Of a stretch of 64,000 nt of DNA, positions 26,621-39,906 are shown one piece after another. Below the pieces are notes generated by a model. It did no database searches, had not been told where the DNA came from, and saw only the letters and a program-made list of their open reading frames with translations. The position numbers and the translations under genes are program-made. Source of the stretch: Glossina fuscipes (lineage: Eukaryota > Arthropoda > Insecta > Diptera > Glossinidae); the NCBI RefSeq assembly GCF_014805625.2, contig NW_023998417.1, forward strand, positions 6,114,522 to 6,178,521, read 5' to 3'. The first letter of the stretch is position 1; every line of letters starts with the position of its first letter.

Positions 26621-26645
26621 AATGCGAAATGCGAAATGCGAAATG
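26621..26645 (+). repeat. 7-bp tandem repeat (ATGCGAA)n
   Basis: About three and a half units of ATGCGAA, the last with A for C. Confidence 0.85.
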
Positions 26646-26737
26646 AGAATTTAATGTAAAATATAAAATAATAGGAAACTTTTTAAGTGACGTCGTTAGT
26701 AAACTTGAACAGTAATAGTAAGAATAGTAAGAAATTG

Positions 26738-26770
26738 TATATATATATATATATATACATATATATGTGT
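26738..26770 (+). repeat. (AT)n/(GT)n compound repeat
   Basis: AT run passing into a short GT stretch. Confidence 0.85.
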
Positions 26771-27312
26771 GTTTGTGTGCACATGTATAGTATATAGCGA
26801 AACGTATAAAGCAAATTTTAATGAATTGAAATAAAAGGATAAGGAAGAGAATGTGCGAATAGTATAAGTTAGAGAAGGTGTGAAGGAGCAAACACCTTTT
26901 TCTATGTAGCATTTTAACTGATGCTATGAAGTTTTTTTTTTTTTTTTTGTAAACGTAGACGTTGATCACTTTGTACAAAATCCGAAAAATAGGTCTGGTC
27001 TGGTAAGAAAAAAATGTGGTTCACGTATTCGTTGCAAGACTTTGCAATAAATGTTCTCGTCTGCTTCCATTTTAAATAGCGTTTATGTATGTATGCAGCA
27101 TTTTGCCACCTAATAAATGATACCTTTTTGGATCTCATACGTGCCACAATGTCTTATTTAATACATATTTCATTTTAGTTTTCAACTCTAAAAAAAAAAA
27201 AAAAAAAAAAACCAAAGCAAAAAGGGCACGTAGTGTTCAGTTTAAATAGAATATATGTCACGCTACATTTGCTTGCTTGTGAGAATCACAAAAATACTTA
27301 ATAGACATTGTG

Positions 27313-27378
27313 TGTTGTTGTTATTACTCAGACTAAAATTTTAAAGTACTAGCATTTGAGGCTATCGGCACTCTTTTT
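27313..27378 (-). mobile_element. Truncated SINE-like fragment
   Basis: The plus-strand string from CAGACTAAAATTTTAAAG to CTATCGG aligns with the body of the 35.4 and 38.1 kb copies (GACTAAA, TAAAGnACTAGCAT, AGGnTATCGG). The tRNA-like head is missing. It is preceded by a short GTT/ATT repeat where the tail would be. Confidence 0.5.
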
Positions 27379-29220
27379 TATATATAGATAGTAAATACAC
27401 TCACTGTGAAAAGCTTTTTAAGTGAGCACACTACAAAAACATGTTCTATATGATGATAACATGCAATGAAAATGAATTTGTCTTCTATACATAGCACAGT
27501 GCAGTAACTGTCTTTCCTCTTCTAGCTATGATCCATTCTGAAAGAATCTTATGCGTGAAAAGTATTTTGATACTTGTGTATGAATATTGAATAGAAATTC
27601 TAGTAGTCTTAGAATATGCGAAAAATGCTTTCATTAAAAATTTAATCAATCCTCCCATATAGCAATAATTAATTAATTAAGAGCAGATTTGCATAAGCAG
27701 ATATTTTCTTAAATATGTTGACTAAAAAATTAAAGAGAGAGAGAGAGAGTGCAAAGAAAGCCATACTTTGCGGTAATCCTTTCCTAACGATGATCGATGA
27801 TCAGCTTCAGTTTCTCGACCTAAAGTGAAATCAAAATTGAATGCGAAACAAACTGCAACAAAGGAATTATTTTCTTATCATATGCTGTGACGTGTGTAGA
27901 GCCATGTGTAATAAAGTGTACCGATCTCAAGTTTCATAATCTTTTTATTGTGTTAGCGCACACGCACGAATACACATATCCATCTGTCAACGAAATCTAC
28001 GTGTTCGTCTGCCGGGTTTTCTTCTTCTTCTTTTTTTTTTTTTTTTTTTTGTTATACTCGCATACTTGTACGTATAGAAACGCACCAAAGATATTGCGTG
28101 CAGTCATGGTCGTAACTGTTAAAATACCGTTTAGCAATACAATGACGAAATGTATGCAGACAATTTGTTCCATTTTTACTAGCATTTTTATATGTTAGTA
28201 GTGATAGATAGATACATTTGTATAAATAGATCTACATTTATATCTAAGTTCTATGCTTGTATAGTTTTGTATAAGCAAGTACACATTGCTGCAAAGGTAG
28301 AGAGAAGAAATGAAAACAGCATTGATTTATAACACAAAGTTGATGATGTGGATCAAATAAAACACACATATTCCGCATAATATTGTATGAGTGGATATGT
28401 ATTATACGGCATGCAATCACATTAGAGACATGGCCTCATTTTACACTTGTCAATGCCTTTTTATACTTGCTTTAGCAGAAAATGAATTTACACAAACTTT
28501 TCATATTGTTTGTAACGCTCCGAACGATACCATGACGAATACATTTATATATACCTAGGGATCTAAGTCAATGCCGGCTGTTGGATGTCTTCAGTATGCT
28601 GCTCATATATGTAATGAATTAAATTTTGCCTAAAAACTTTCTGCCTTCTTTGGTTAAGAAAATAAAAAAAAAAAAACATTGAACTAAATAACTTGAACTA
28701 CGCCTACAAAATGGAAGAAAAAGGTATAGTATTTAATATAAAGAAAATCGAACTTCTACTCCTTAGGTATGTTCCGTTTCTAGCCTTTCTTTTTTTTTTC
28801 CTTCTTTTTTTTCCTTTTTATTATTGTAACTGTCTATCACTCAACGATGGCTATGTCAGCAGCTCATACAGTCTGTCCTTTTTTTTTTTTTTTTTTCTAA
28901 GCAATCAAATTTGAAATATATGTATATGTGTACGTGCTGCTTTCATTTCAATAATAAAATAAATCGAAGTAATGCTCAGACATTGATTGTGCATGCACGC
29001 GTCGATGGTGCTTCTTGTGGTAAGTAAGTACCCGTATACAAACATATTGAAAAGTTTTCAACATCTCTTCAAAAGTGGCAGAACGAGACATTTTTATCAT
29101 GCGCCCTCAAGTTTTGCTCACGTTTGTATAATGTAAAGAAACATTGAAAGAAAATCGTATATTTAAACGTTTTTATAAATGAATTATAATGAAAGAATTC
29201 TTGCGTTATTTTATAACGTA

Positions 29221-29247
29221 TTATTGTTGTTGTTGTTGTTGTTGTTG
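29221..29247 (+). repeat. (TTG)n microsatellite
   Basis: About eight TTG units. Not inside any supported reading frame. Confidence 0.9.
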
Positions 29248-30336
29248 CACGTAGTAAATTAATGTAAAGAAGAGAGAAAAAGACTCTTCAGCTTTCCTTT
29301 CCTTTCGCATCACATTTTAGTCATGCCATTTATACTTGAATTCATTTAAATTTTAACAGAATTTACATTTAATTTTAATGAAAAATAACATTTCTATATA
29401 AATAGCGATAACAAGTGAGGATTAGAAGCCTTTTTTGATATAAAGAAAACATGATTGAAAGTAAATAACAATGAATTAGAAAACGAGATCTGTTAGGTTT
29501 TCGACTAAAAGCCGCAACAGTACCCGATTCAATTCGGGATGCCGGTACGGATAATGAACCCTTTCGCGACGACTGCCGTCTGTATACGATATTGTTTCAC
29601 ATTAACTGGGGTCAACTATGTACATATTACCATCCGAAAAATTAAGCATTCTTCTCAGTAAGTCTTTCGTGTGCAAAAACCTAACACAAAATTGTTTCCC
29701 TACAAATTCCGTAAGACCGAAAAAAGTATAATCATTTGCATAAATAATAAAAGTAACCTATCAAAGGTAAAGCTAGTAGGTATATGCATACTATTAATGC
29801 GTGCAAGTATAAATTGCAAATATATATTGATCGCCAAGTAGGGTATTCTTGCATTGTCAGAAAAGACGACAAAGTATAGTACTGGCGCGCCATTGCGATA
29901 GGTTAAGTGTTGCTCTCAATTTTTGCTATGAAAAAGTCGCCAAACCTGCTGCGGTAAAACTAAATTAGACGTTGAATTGTTTCAATTGGAGTTTTGAGCC
30001 ACGATAGGCTACCGATTATCAAACAACATTTCATCAACATGTTGTTTACAAAAATTTTTCATATCTGGTTAAGCAGCCTTCGTATAGATGCTCTCTGTTC
30101 TAGGTTTGTCTTGCAAACTAAAAAGTGCCAGAAATCAGTTGTAAATTAACCCCGTCTGATTTAAGCTTTCAAGCCAGGTGTAGATGTTAAAAAAAGAGAT
30201 TCCCTACTCCTCTACAGCGAACACCGCCATGACTTTAAAATCGATAGAAAACATTCCACTAGTAATGTAGCCCAGCAAGGTGGATGTTGCGATTCTCCAC
30301 TTTGGAGGCAACATGTGAAGAAAATTTCGCTAAGTT

Positions 30337-30427
30337 TTATATATATATGTATATATGTATATATAAATACATATATATATAAAAATATATATATAAAAAT
30401 ATATATATATATATAAATATATATACA
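30337..30427 (+). repeat. Long compound (AT)n repeat
   Basis: About 90 bases of ATAT with AAAA and single-base interruptions, the longest AT array in the window. Confidence 0.9.
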
Positions 30428-31874
30428 ATAAAAATGTAAATGAGAAATTAAGACTGCGTTTTATCATTCATGCAGTGGTTTCTGTAACAGACCGAGCTAA
30501 AATTGCATTTTATAATGAGAAAATTTCATTATTATTCTCAGCGCATGATGCGCTCTTGTTCAGCATTTAATTAGCAAAAATGTAAGTGACGGCTAACAAA
30601 TTAAAGCGAAAAATATATCACAGAAATAATAAAGATTTCCTCATAAATTAACATGCAAACAACACTTTTCTCTGCTCTGAAGAAAAAATTTTAAGTAAAT
30701 AACTTATTTAAAAAAAAAAAATTAACTTTAACACAACATACTCGAACTAGCAATGCCTCATAATTATCGACCTTGTAGTAAACGCGTCGTTCACCTTTAA
30801 CATTAACTCTTTTCTGCACTATTTTCTTTCCCATTTAGAATTCATATCACATTTTAACATTTTTCACACTTATATGGTTTCAAATGACTTAAATGGAATG
30901 CTTACCTAGCTGTGAAATTAAAAATTGTTTGTTGTCAAATCTCCCCTTGATTTTTATATACCCAACACCACAAAAATAAAAAATAATGTAAGACAACTTC
31001 ATCATTTCCTATGAGATAGTGAAATAATACGCAGTAGAGGGTCGGGCAAAGCATACATACTTGATATGTAAGTGAGAAAGTAATCGTTTAAGACCATCTG
31101 CGTCTGCTTTTATTTGAAACCATAAAGTTTAGTATAATTACCATGGGTCACAACAGCAGACCATACCGAAAATATGAAGAAAAAAAATATAATGAAATTT
31201 TGAAATATTTTCTCCTTTGCTTTTTTCACTTTATTTCACACTTATGACTGAATTTGCGTTCAGTTGCTTTCCTGCCAGACTTTGAGTGTTCGTTTGTTTA
31301 AGCATCAAGACGCTTCTCCCATTCAATTGTGTACTAATATTTAATATTGGGTAAATGGGGAAGGCATCTCAATTTTTTTTCTTCAATAGAATTTAATTCT
31401 CAGTTATCTTACGAGTTGCCATTCGACGGTTTGCTTCAATTAAGTCTTTATCACCTCTTACAGACCGCGGAAAACCTAGAGCACAAGCATGGAAAAGAAA
31501 TTTTGCAAAGCAACTTTGTTTTCATATGCTTTCACGCAAATATGCCGTAAATGCTGCTTTCGACGTTTGCTATATGGTAGGGCACGAAAACAAAGACTTC
31601 CGCATCAAGTCAAACTATATTTTTGCCACACGAGCATTCCAGCTATATCAGCTATCAAATATACGAAAAATCAGTGCGTCTTAAATGTGATCTGGGTTGT
31701 GAAAAAATGCAATTAAAACGATGGTAGTGAAAAAGAAACGAAATAACTTTCATGACTGCCTAATATTATAGGACACCATTGGTATTTTTTTTAATTCTTC
31801 TTAAATCTACCTTTGCTCGAAAGAACGTTTAAAGAACTTATGAAGTTTATGCATTCTCGATGAGCATGTGCAAA

Positions 31875-31990
31875 GGCTCGCCGATCTGTCCATCTGATCG
31901 CAAATTCAAATTTGGCAAAAACCTTTGAAAGTCTTGTAAGGAGATTAGTGTTGAAAATGAGCCAAATCAGACTGGAGTAGAGCATGAATC
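31875..31990 (+). mobile_element. Dispersed fly repeat fragment
   Basis: Contains GATCTGTCCATCTGATCGC, then AAATTTGGCAAAAAC, then GAAAATGAGCCAAATC. The last two blocks align in order and spacing with the copy at 44.6 kb. The short open frames crossing it are by-products of the repeat. Confidence 0.5.
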
Positions 31991-33975
31991 GGGAATCTTT
32001 CATTTTTTAGAAACCAAATAGAAATCAGAATAGAAAAAGATTTCTGTGTATACATCTTGGTCGATTCTAGAGAATTTTTGCAAAAATTCCCTGCGTTCAT
32101 CTAATATTATAGTCCATTGAAATTTCATAATTTTCGCTGCTTTTCGTAACACCTTTTGCTAAGAAGTGTATTTAGAGATAATTCAAGATCGTTCTTCAAG
32201 TCGCTTTTCAGCTGCCAGTTAAGAATAACTTATGCCAAGTTTTCCGAAAACCATGCGAAGTTGTCTGCTATCTACAAGTGTTGTGACCTTGAGCTTTCTA
32301 AACAGAAAGCATAAAGAAATATGAACATGTTAGGGGCGGGATAATGATTCTAAATCGACTTACATTGAACAAGACAATATAGATTTGTGAATGGGTCATA
32401 TACGCAGATGTACGCAGTGTATGTATAAAATATGTTTATTTTTCGTGTCATAAACAATAAAAGAAAGATTTTATTTTCAACAAAAAAAATTTATTGTTTG
32501 CAAAGAATATTTTGTGAAATTCAAGTGAACGCCCTATTAGTAAAGCTATTTAAGATTGAGCCAACACCAGGCGAGCTACGAAATTGAGTAAGTGAAAATA
32601 TTTGTTCGCTTTGCTCATTAAGGGCAATAAATTTTAATTATTTATACAACAACAAAATGAAATTAGTCTTAACGAAAGTTCAGTTTCGGCGAATAACAAC
32701 AAGTGAAAACTTATTCATGTAAAATATATTTTTCTTTGTTATTTCGCTAAGTCTCCTAATTAAATGAATGCATTAAGAGCTTAAATAATACTTTAATTTT
32801 TTTTTTTTGGATTCATTCACGTTTAGTTAATCATGTTTGTGTAAATTTTACATATTTACGCGAATGTTTCAATTTTCATGGTTACATTTAAACAAATCAA
32901 CTAAAAATGAACTTTTACTAAAGTAGTGTAACGAAATATCTTTCAGAAATGTGTGTGTGTAACTCTCTGTCAATTTAGATATGCCCCATTATTCAAAAGT
33001 GCATCTGTATGTCTGTCTATTTACATTTTCGTCGATCTGTCAAAGCCATTGTTCTTGTGTAAGAACGAAAAATTGTTCTTAGTTCGTGTCTCAATCAATC
33101 AAAAATGAAAATGCTTGTAAGGCCCTTTGAAAACTCCCAAGCAGCTAAGAGATAAGCCTCAGTTTTAGCTATCAATTGAAGTTTAGTGTGAACGTTAATC
33201 GAGTTTATTTGTTAGATCGATGCAAATGAGCTCACTCTGAACGGGGCCATGCACACAATACAAAATGTTGTTGCATTCCTTACCAAGTCTCGCAAGTGTT
33301 GACTTCAATTCAAAACAAGCATAATTTTTTCAAATTTTTTTGCTTCATTTTCAATCTCTTTGATGCTTTTTTCGCAGTTATTTATGCCCTGAGGTATACG
33401 TTACACCATACGAGATGGACTATTTCAACTTGCTATTCTTGTTGTTGTTGTTTGCGTACGCAATTTCCGCTCAACGGTAATTGACTACAAAATACAATCA
33501 ATAAACTACCAAACGTTTGTTTTTGTTGCTCTTCATATGCTCACTCACAGGTATCTATCTATCTACATTGAATGCAACGGATTGACTGAAGGCAATTTTT
33601 AAATAAAATTCACTAAAGGATATTTACTGCGTTTCTAACAAATACAATTCATTCGAAAATTGCGGTCAATCAAATTGAATTGAATCATACGTATACGCCT
33701 CATGGGTCAACTGCACATTTTATATATTAGCCAAGAAGATTGACAATAATATAATGCATTATATAAAATATTAATAACTGTCGAGTAAAATTGTTACAAA
33801 AAAAAAAAAAGAAAAAAAAAAAAAAGAGACGAAATAAAATTAATTAAAATTTTACTCATTTTTTATTAACATTTATTTTTACGGCGGGCTTTCCATTGTG
33901 AAAAAAATAACCAAAAAATTATTTGAAGAGTTTTTATTTTTTTAAACTAAAACCCTCGGCTGGCTATGCATGAAT

Positions 33976-33999
33976 TATATATATATATATATATATATG
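33976..33999 (+). repeat. (AT)n microsatellite
   Basis: Pure AT run. Confidence 0.9.
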
Positions 34000-34715
34000 T
34001 GCAGTTGTCATTTTTAAATATCTTTTTTTTTTTTCTTTTTATTTAATATAAATCGTGATAAAATTAAAATATGAATTAGTGTTAATTAAATTTTTGAAAG
34101 AGAAAATATTTACATTACATATTAAATTAAACATAAAACAAATTGTTTATCAAAAAATTTTCAAATAAAAAGAGAATAAATAATTTTGCTCCTTAATATG
34201 CGGCACGACAAGAAGTTAACAAAATTTATGTAATGAATATGTTTTGAACTATGAGCAATATATACATTGTGGCATACATTTTAAACTCTACAAATTTTAC
34301 ATTTTATGCTTTAATCCAGTCGATCATTTAAATGGGTTTGCAGCAAATCAATCAAAAAGTTTAAATTTATTTATTTTAGAACAACGTAACAAATATTTAT
34401 TCAATTGCTGTTGTTGTTTGTCTCGAGATTTTACGGTTATTAATTCAATAAACATTAACACATACACAACTAAATTTGGATAAAGGAATCAGATTAGAAG
34501 TAAAAAATTTGCAATAAATTTAATTTGCTTTAATTTTGTGTTAATCAAAATTTATCAACGATTATTGGAATAGCGAATATTGACATAAAAATATTCAAAT
34601 AAATATCTTTATGCATTTTGTGGTGAATAATTTAAATTCCCTTTTAATGCACTTTTAATCTGAATAAAATATATAACGTATCGTTGTTTTAAGTTTAAGC
34701 GGATATTATGAAACA

Positions 34716-34738
34716 GCGACGACGACGACGACGACGAC
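34716..34738 (+). repeat. (GAC)n microsatellite
   Basis: Seven to eight GAC units, notable as one of the few GC-rich simple repeats here. Confidence 0.9.
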
Positions 34739-34820
34739 ACACAACAATGACAAAAATATCTCGTAAAGACCGAAAATCAAATTCACTGCGGAAATGAGAA
34801 TGCATTTTCCATGCACATAC

Positions 34821-34846
34821 ACAACACAACACAACACAACACAACA
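34821..34846 (+). repeat. (ACAAC)n microsatellite
   Basis: Five ACAAC units. Confidence 0.9.
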
Positions 34847-35375
34847 TCAACGAGAAGAACATCAACAATAAAATTGTATTTTACTATAGGTAAACGAACG
34901 AAATGAAATGAATTTATAAAATAAGAGAAAAAAAAGCAAAAAAAAAAAAATGTTTGCATCAGAACGGAAATGTTTATAAATTTTTTACGTTAAACTGACG
35001 TTCGCCACGTGCAAAAACTCACGTGCATATATGAACTAGAAAAATGGAATATTAAAATATTCAACATTGAAAGCCTGAAATAATGGAAAAAAGTGGGAGG
35101 AGTAACAGGACAGAGAAAAGATATCGCACACGTCATCAAGTAGAAAAATTTAAATAAAACATAGAGCAGCAAACAAGTGGATTTTTGAAATTGGGCGACA
35201 AAAAAAAAAAAAAAAAAAAACAAAAGAGATTGCATTCATTGAGCTTAAAACGAATGTATTTGATACTCAACACTTGCTTCTCTTTCATAAACAGAACAAG
35301 AAATTGCCATAATTCGGATCATGACACGATGCATTGGGGCCCCGTGTTCTTACTCTGACAAGACGTTACAATTAT

Positions 35376-35532
35376 TTCTATTATTATTATTATTATTATT
35401 AATTTCACCAGAGAAATAAACTTTAAGACTAAACTCTTAAAAGCACTGCTATCGACTTTTATTAAAAACTCTACCGCACTTGAGTTTCGAACCCACGACC
35501 ATTGACTTGCCTAGTCGAGATTCCTCGCTTTC
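35376..35532 (-). mobile_element. tRNA-related SINE-like element, copy with intact B box
   Basis: Minus-strand copy of the same family. It has a perfect Pol III B box, GGTTCGAAACTC, at 35482-35493, preceded by AATGGTCGTG as in the 38.1 kb copy. The shared body contains AGTTTAGTCTTAAAG and TTTCTCTGG and ends in a long AAT repeat. The 5' end is diverged or truncated, so no A box remains. The two copies are complementary in decay, which lets the family consensus be deduced. Confidence 0.7.
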
Positions 35533-37674
35533 TAATATAAAAGAAAACCATAAGAACAGTAGAGTAATAGTCAGTTATAAAAAATGATTTTAATCACCTG
35601 TTTAAGAATCTAGAACAGATTTGATCCTTTGACCCTCCCGAATCAATGCAAAATATTCAAAATCCTTCGAAAGCATATTTCTCAATGGAATTCATGTAAT
35701 CAGAGGAATATTATGTAACAAAAAGTAATATTTTCTCTCATCTAGTCGAAGCCAGACATTTTTATGTGACACTCCCCATGTTGGCCACCGCTTTTGTGGA
35801 ACGGATTACTGTCTATTATATTAATATACTTGAAAAGTCAGACGGTCGGAGGATGTAACGGATAAACGCACATGTCGATGTAAAGCTAGCAATTTCGGCA
35901 TTGATGGGATGGGGAAATTTCAAGCGGTTGCACTCGAGACAGACGTACGATCGAAACTTTCTTTTACCGGATGGGCTGATGTTATAAGAAGGGCTGTTTT
36001 ACGACCTGCTCTAGCTCCTAGATCACCTTCGGCCCATAATTTTGTGTGGGAAGGTCTCAAAATCAGGGGCCCCCAGATGCCTAAACATACCACCAATAAT
36101 GATTTGCATTGACGGGCAGATTTTTTTTGCAGATTTTGATATTTTGTGTTATTAAATGGATCAATCCTCTTGCCAAATATATCCCCTTAATGCATTTACT
36201 GAATGGAATACATTGAATCTCTATGCTCTTTGCAATTCCCGGAGTAGTTGTATTTATAAAAATCAACTTTCATTAATATATATATTCCTTGCTACTCATT
36301 GGATATTAAATTTCAATAGAAAGCAATGTAAATCCTACCGAACAAACTATCGTGCTGCAGCCAACCGAAGAAATCTTTTTGCTAATCTACCGCATAGCGC
36401 GAAAAAGGCTTATTGACACAAGTCAATGAAAATTTTAGCTGGTTTTCAAACTTGATCTAAAGAAATTAAAAAAAAAAAACGGAAAACTATTTTTCTCTCT
36501 CTGGTTGCTGCTGGCATACCGGTATTTAATGCATTTGATGTTGGTAAACGGTTGAAAAATTTAATTTGCTTTCTGCGGTGCGTACTATTCAGCCACCAAC
36601 CATATGTTTTCTGAGCGCGGAAGATAAAATTTGTTTGTATGCAATAGAGTTTTTTTTTTTTTTTTTTTTTGGGATGCTATTATTCACAGTTATTTGAAGT
36701 GTTGTGAAGAAGTGTTGTTTGTGCACAGAATGTAAATAAGCGTTTATTAGTCGTTACTGATATACACACTTTTAGTTGAACAGTACTGTTGCAAAACTTA
36801 AGTCAACATATGACAGCATCATCGTATGACGCGAGCACAGCACAAAGAAAGTTTTTACTGATATAATAAATAAATTTTATAAAAATTTCTGACTATATTT
36901 TAAAAAATTTTTCATTTACTCATATCTCGACGAAGTAGCTTTAAATATGCTTATGGAACTGATTGAAAAATTCCATTACAATTAAAGTGAAAGTGAAATT
37001 TTCGACTTTTGCCCTGCATCATTAGGCGAATGATATGGCAAAGGTTATTGTTTGTCAAACAAATAAAATTTAATAGCTTTCGAATGGCATTCATTTCCAT
37101 TTATTTTCACTTCATATCTGTTCAATATAAAAGTTATGCTCTTTTTATTATGTATTCTTATCGATTTCTTTCGTGGTCTTTCTTGCTAGTATATTATGCT
37201 CTCATTATCCTTTTCCCTACACTAATATTCATTTGAATCAATAGCTTGTTACATATTCCTACGTACGTACTCGCCCAATAGGGCACTACTACTGAACTAC
37301 TACTGAACTAAATGCTCAGTTTATGAACAAGTTTACTCGTGTAATTGTAAAAGTTTCTTAAATTTGTTAACAAGCTTGTGTGGAGCTCTATTGTAGAAAG
37401 GCTTTTTTCTGTGTGAGATTTTTAGTTCAACTCTTGGTTATTGAGTCTTACATATATTAAAACTAATTCTAAATTATTATTGTTAAAAATTGTATTCTCT
37501 CACATAGGTGAGAGATTTTAAGCGATTTTTTTATTCTTTACATTTTCCCATCAATTAATATTCTGTAATGTTAAAAATTTTCAACAAAGTTAGCAAAGTG
37601 CCAAAAAATTGGACAACATGCAATGCAATTTATATATCTCCGTGACTTTACGAACATAGGTCTATGAAAGATTT
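35533..37674. other. No gene recognised; GC-richer block at 35.75-36.12 kb
   Basis: The block next to the SINE copy is noticeably less AT-rich than its surroundings and holds a 67-codon plus-strand open frame (35909-36112) without a recognisable domain. It may be the remnant of a transposed sequence. Confidence 0.45.
37286..37310 (+). repeat. 12-bp tandem duplication
   Basis: Two adjacent copies of TACTACTGAACT. Confidence 0.8.
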
Positions 37675-37850
37675 TTATACCTTTTACCACTTGTGGTACA
37701 AAAGTATTTCGAGTGACTTTCTGAGAAGATCTAAGCTTGTCTGTCCGTCCATGCGATTTGTTTCCTTTCCTAAACTTACAAGCAGCAAACTCGGAAATAA
37801 TTTATTGAACGCTATTGAAAATGGTTCGATTCGCACCACTCGCGGAAGTT
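37675..37850 (+). mobile_element. Dispersed fly repeat copy (TATACC hairpin, TCTGTCCGTCC)
   Basis: It begins TATACC followed by a hairpin (TTTTACCAC / GTGGTACAAAA). GATCTAAGCTTGTCTGTCCG follows, then a GAAAATGGTTCGATTCGC motif. It aligns with the 49.7 kb copy but lacks about 60 bases between the hairpin and the GATCTAAGC block. Confidence 0.55.
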
Positions 37851-37999
37851 GTTTTTTAAAATAACTGACATTGAATGGCAGGCCATGTCCCGCTGTGTAG
37901 TTACTTTATAAAATTTACTTCACCCATTATTCTTACAAATAAAAGTGTTTTTAGAAGAAAAAGATTAGTATCCGACTCATTGCCGATAAGCTGCAACAA

Positions 38000-38166
38000 C
38001 TATTATTATTACCTCAACCAGAGAAACAAATCCTAAGACTAAAGTCGTAAAGCACTAGCATCTAAGGTTATCGGTTTTATTGAAAGGTCAATTCGCTGTT
38101 GAGATTTGAAGCCACGACCATTAAGTTATTAGTTGAGATACTTTACCTACTCGGCCACTTAGGCGG
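38000..38166 (-). mobile_element. tRNA-related SINE-like element, copy with intact A box
   Basis: Read on the minus strand, it starts CCGCCTAAGTGGCCGAGTAGG, whose TGGCCGAGTAGG matches the Pol III A box of a tRNA-Ser or tRNA-Leu-like head. After about 40 bases comes a degraded B box (GGCTTCAAATCTC, 38101-38113). A body shared with the copy at 35.4 kb follows (AGTCTTAGGATTTGTTTCTCTGG), then an AAT-repeat tail. The layout of A box, B box, body and trinucleotide tail is that of a SINE. It has no coding capacity, so it would depend on a LINE for movement. Confidence 0.7.
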
Positions 38167-39906
38167 ATAGCAGCAATAAATATTTCCACGTTCTATTTTA
38201 ATAAGAGAAGAGATAGGTAGAATAAAATTCGGTTGCAACCGAATATAATTTCCTTACTTGTTATCTTTGAAATTTTTGCCATTTTTTCCCTCGTCCAATG
38301 TATACATATATCGCAGCCACCACTATACTTGGGTTTTTCAACTGCATAGCATAGGAGCTTAAAAAAGAAACACTTAACGACCATAGATTATTTCAGTTTG
38401 TGTATCGAGTTGAAGATTGAAGCAAAACACTAGTTACTAGTCTAACAAATGATTAGTGTTGCGATGAACAAAAGCATTTTTTCCGCTTTTTATCTACGCC
38501 AACAGCTCAACAGCAATGCAAATAAAGCGCGATTTAGTTTGCTTTAACCGCAAACAATCAAATTTTTGCGAAAGCATCATAATTATCAGGGTAATCATCA
38601 AATCAATATCAAAATACATTTTGTAGAGAGATGATTACAATGGCAACGATATTTGTAAAGCACTTGCTTAACACATGACTTGTCGATTTGCGAATAAATC
38701 AAGCAAATTATCATCATTATTGACGGTCAATAAGAAAAGTAAGGGATCAAATAGTAGGAGAGAATACAATAAACCAGAAACTGCATACTTTCGTTGAACA
38801 TGAAATTTTGATTGAATGAAATTAATTTGTCGGCAACTGCTCTCCCCTGTTATTGAAATTTTCAATATCCTACGAAAAAGTGAATTAAAGGAGTTGTATA
38901 CATCCCTCTTACGATAAGAGCTCTGCAGGGAGCGGGATAAGGTTAGAATTATACGGCAGATGCATGAAAATTTCCTAATCAAGTTCTTTTAGTTCGTGTC
39001 AAACCATCGAAGATATGTCACGACCAAGGCAACACGCCCTTTCTTCTGATCAATCGTAGGCAATTTTTTTCGCTCGCTTGCCCTTTGGACTCTACTAGTT
39101 AATTGCTGGCAGGAAAACTTGATATTCAACTCATAATGAACAATTCCTTTCCAAGTCTCCCATTTGCGCAGGATACTATGGGGCCTCAATATCGACATTG
39201 ATGCAAATAAATAAGTAATTTGAGAGTAAGTAACAGTTGCATTAAAATTCCCAAAAGTTGTATTAAAATTGGAAATTAAAAATAATGATTAGTAATTTAA
39301 TTAAACAAAAACAAAAGGAGAAGAAGAGCACCCCTCAGATTCAAAATGCCGCCCAATGTTTTTAAAGCTAAGTAAATTCGAACTGAAAGTGTAGCAATAA
39401 ATAACGAAAAAAAGCTTAGCTACTGGCAGAACGTTAGTAATAATTGTAGCACCAAGGATTGTAAAGCGTTCTATGAACCATGCTATGCATTTTTTTGTAG
39501 CTTACTATTGTAGATATGACACTAAGATCTCAGCTATCACAGACAACTTCACTTTTCGGTCTATCAAAACTATTTAGTTCACTTTCCTTATGTTTCTGCG
39601 TTTGTCTCGATTTTTCCCCTTTAAGAAATACCGCAATGAACATGAAACTCAAATTTTTCCCATTGCTTTGAAAAGTAACATCAATGATATGCCGTTGGAA
39701 TGCCGTGAACTTTTTACTCATTTTCTTTAAAGACTATTGCTATCTAAGAGTCATGACGATTCGTCAATAACATTAAGTGACATCTAAATGTCATCGTACG
39801 GCCTCATTGAGTCACATGTGTTAATTATTGAGTTCTCTGATCAATACATATGTCATTATTATTACCAAATTAATTACTCATTATGTAATGTTTCTATCTG
39901 CCTTAC

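Larger units (their letters stand above)
25632..27312. other. No gene recognised
   Basis: Simple repeats and short open frames only. Confidence 0.6.
27379..31874. other. No gene recognised; small GC-rich island at 29.5 kb
   Basis: Contains a GC-richer spot at about 29510-29580 with nested inverted repeats. At 30906-30960 on the minus strand a TATATAAAA box lies about 45 bases ahead of a strong donor (CTAG|GTAAGC), a weak candidate for a promoter plus first exon. Confidence 0.5.
31991..35375. other. No gene recognised
   Basis: AT, GAC and ACAAC repeats. GTCTGTCTATTTACATTTTC near 33,012 may be another decayed piece of the dispersed repeat. Confidence 0.6.

Noticed and set aside
28040..28185. 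Lysine-rich frame on the minus strand
   Set aside because: Translation of a poly-T/A run.
31791..32003. 70-codon minus-strand open frame
   Set aside because: Mostly covers a decayed repeat copy.
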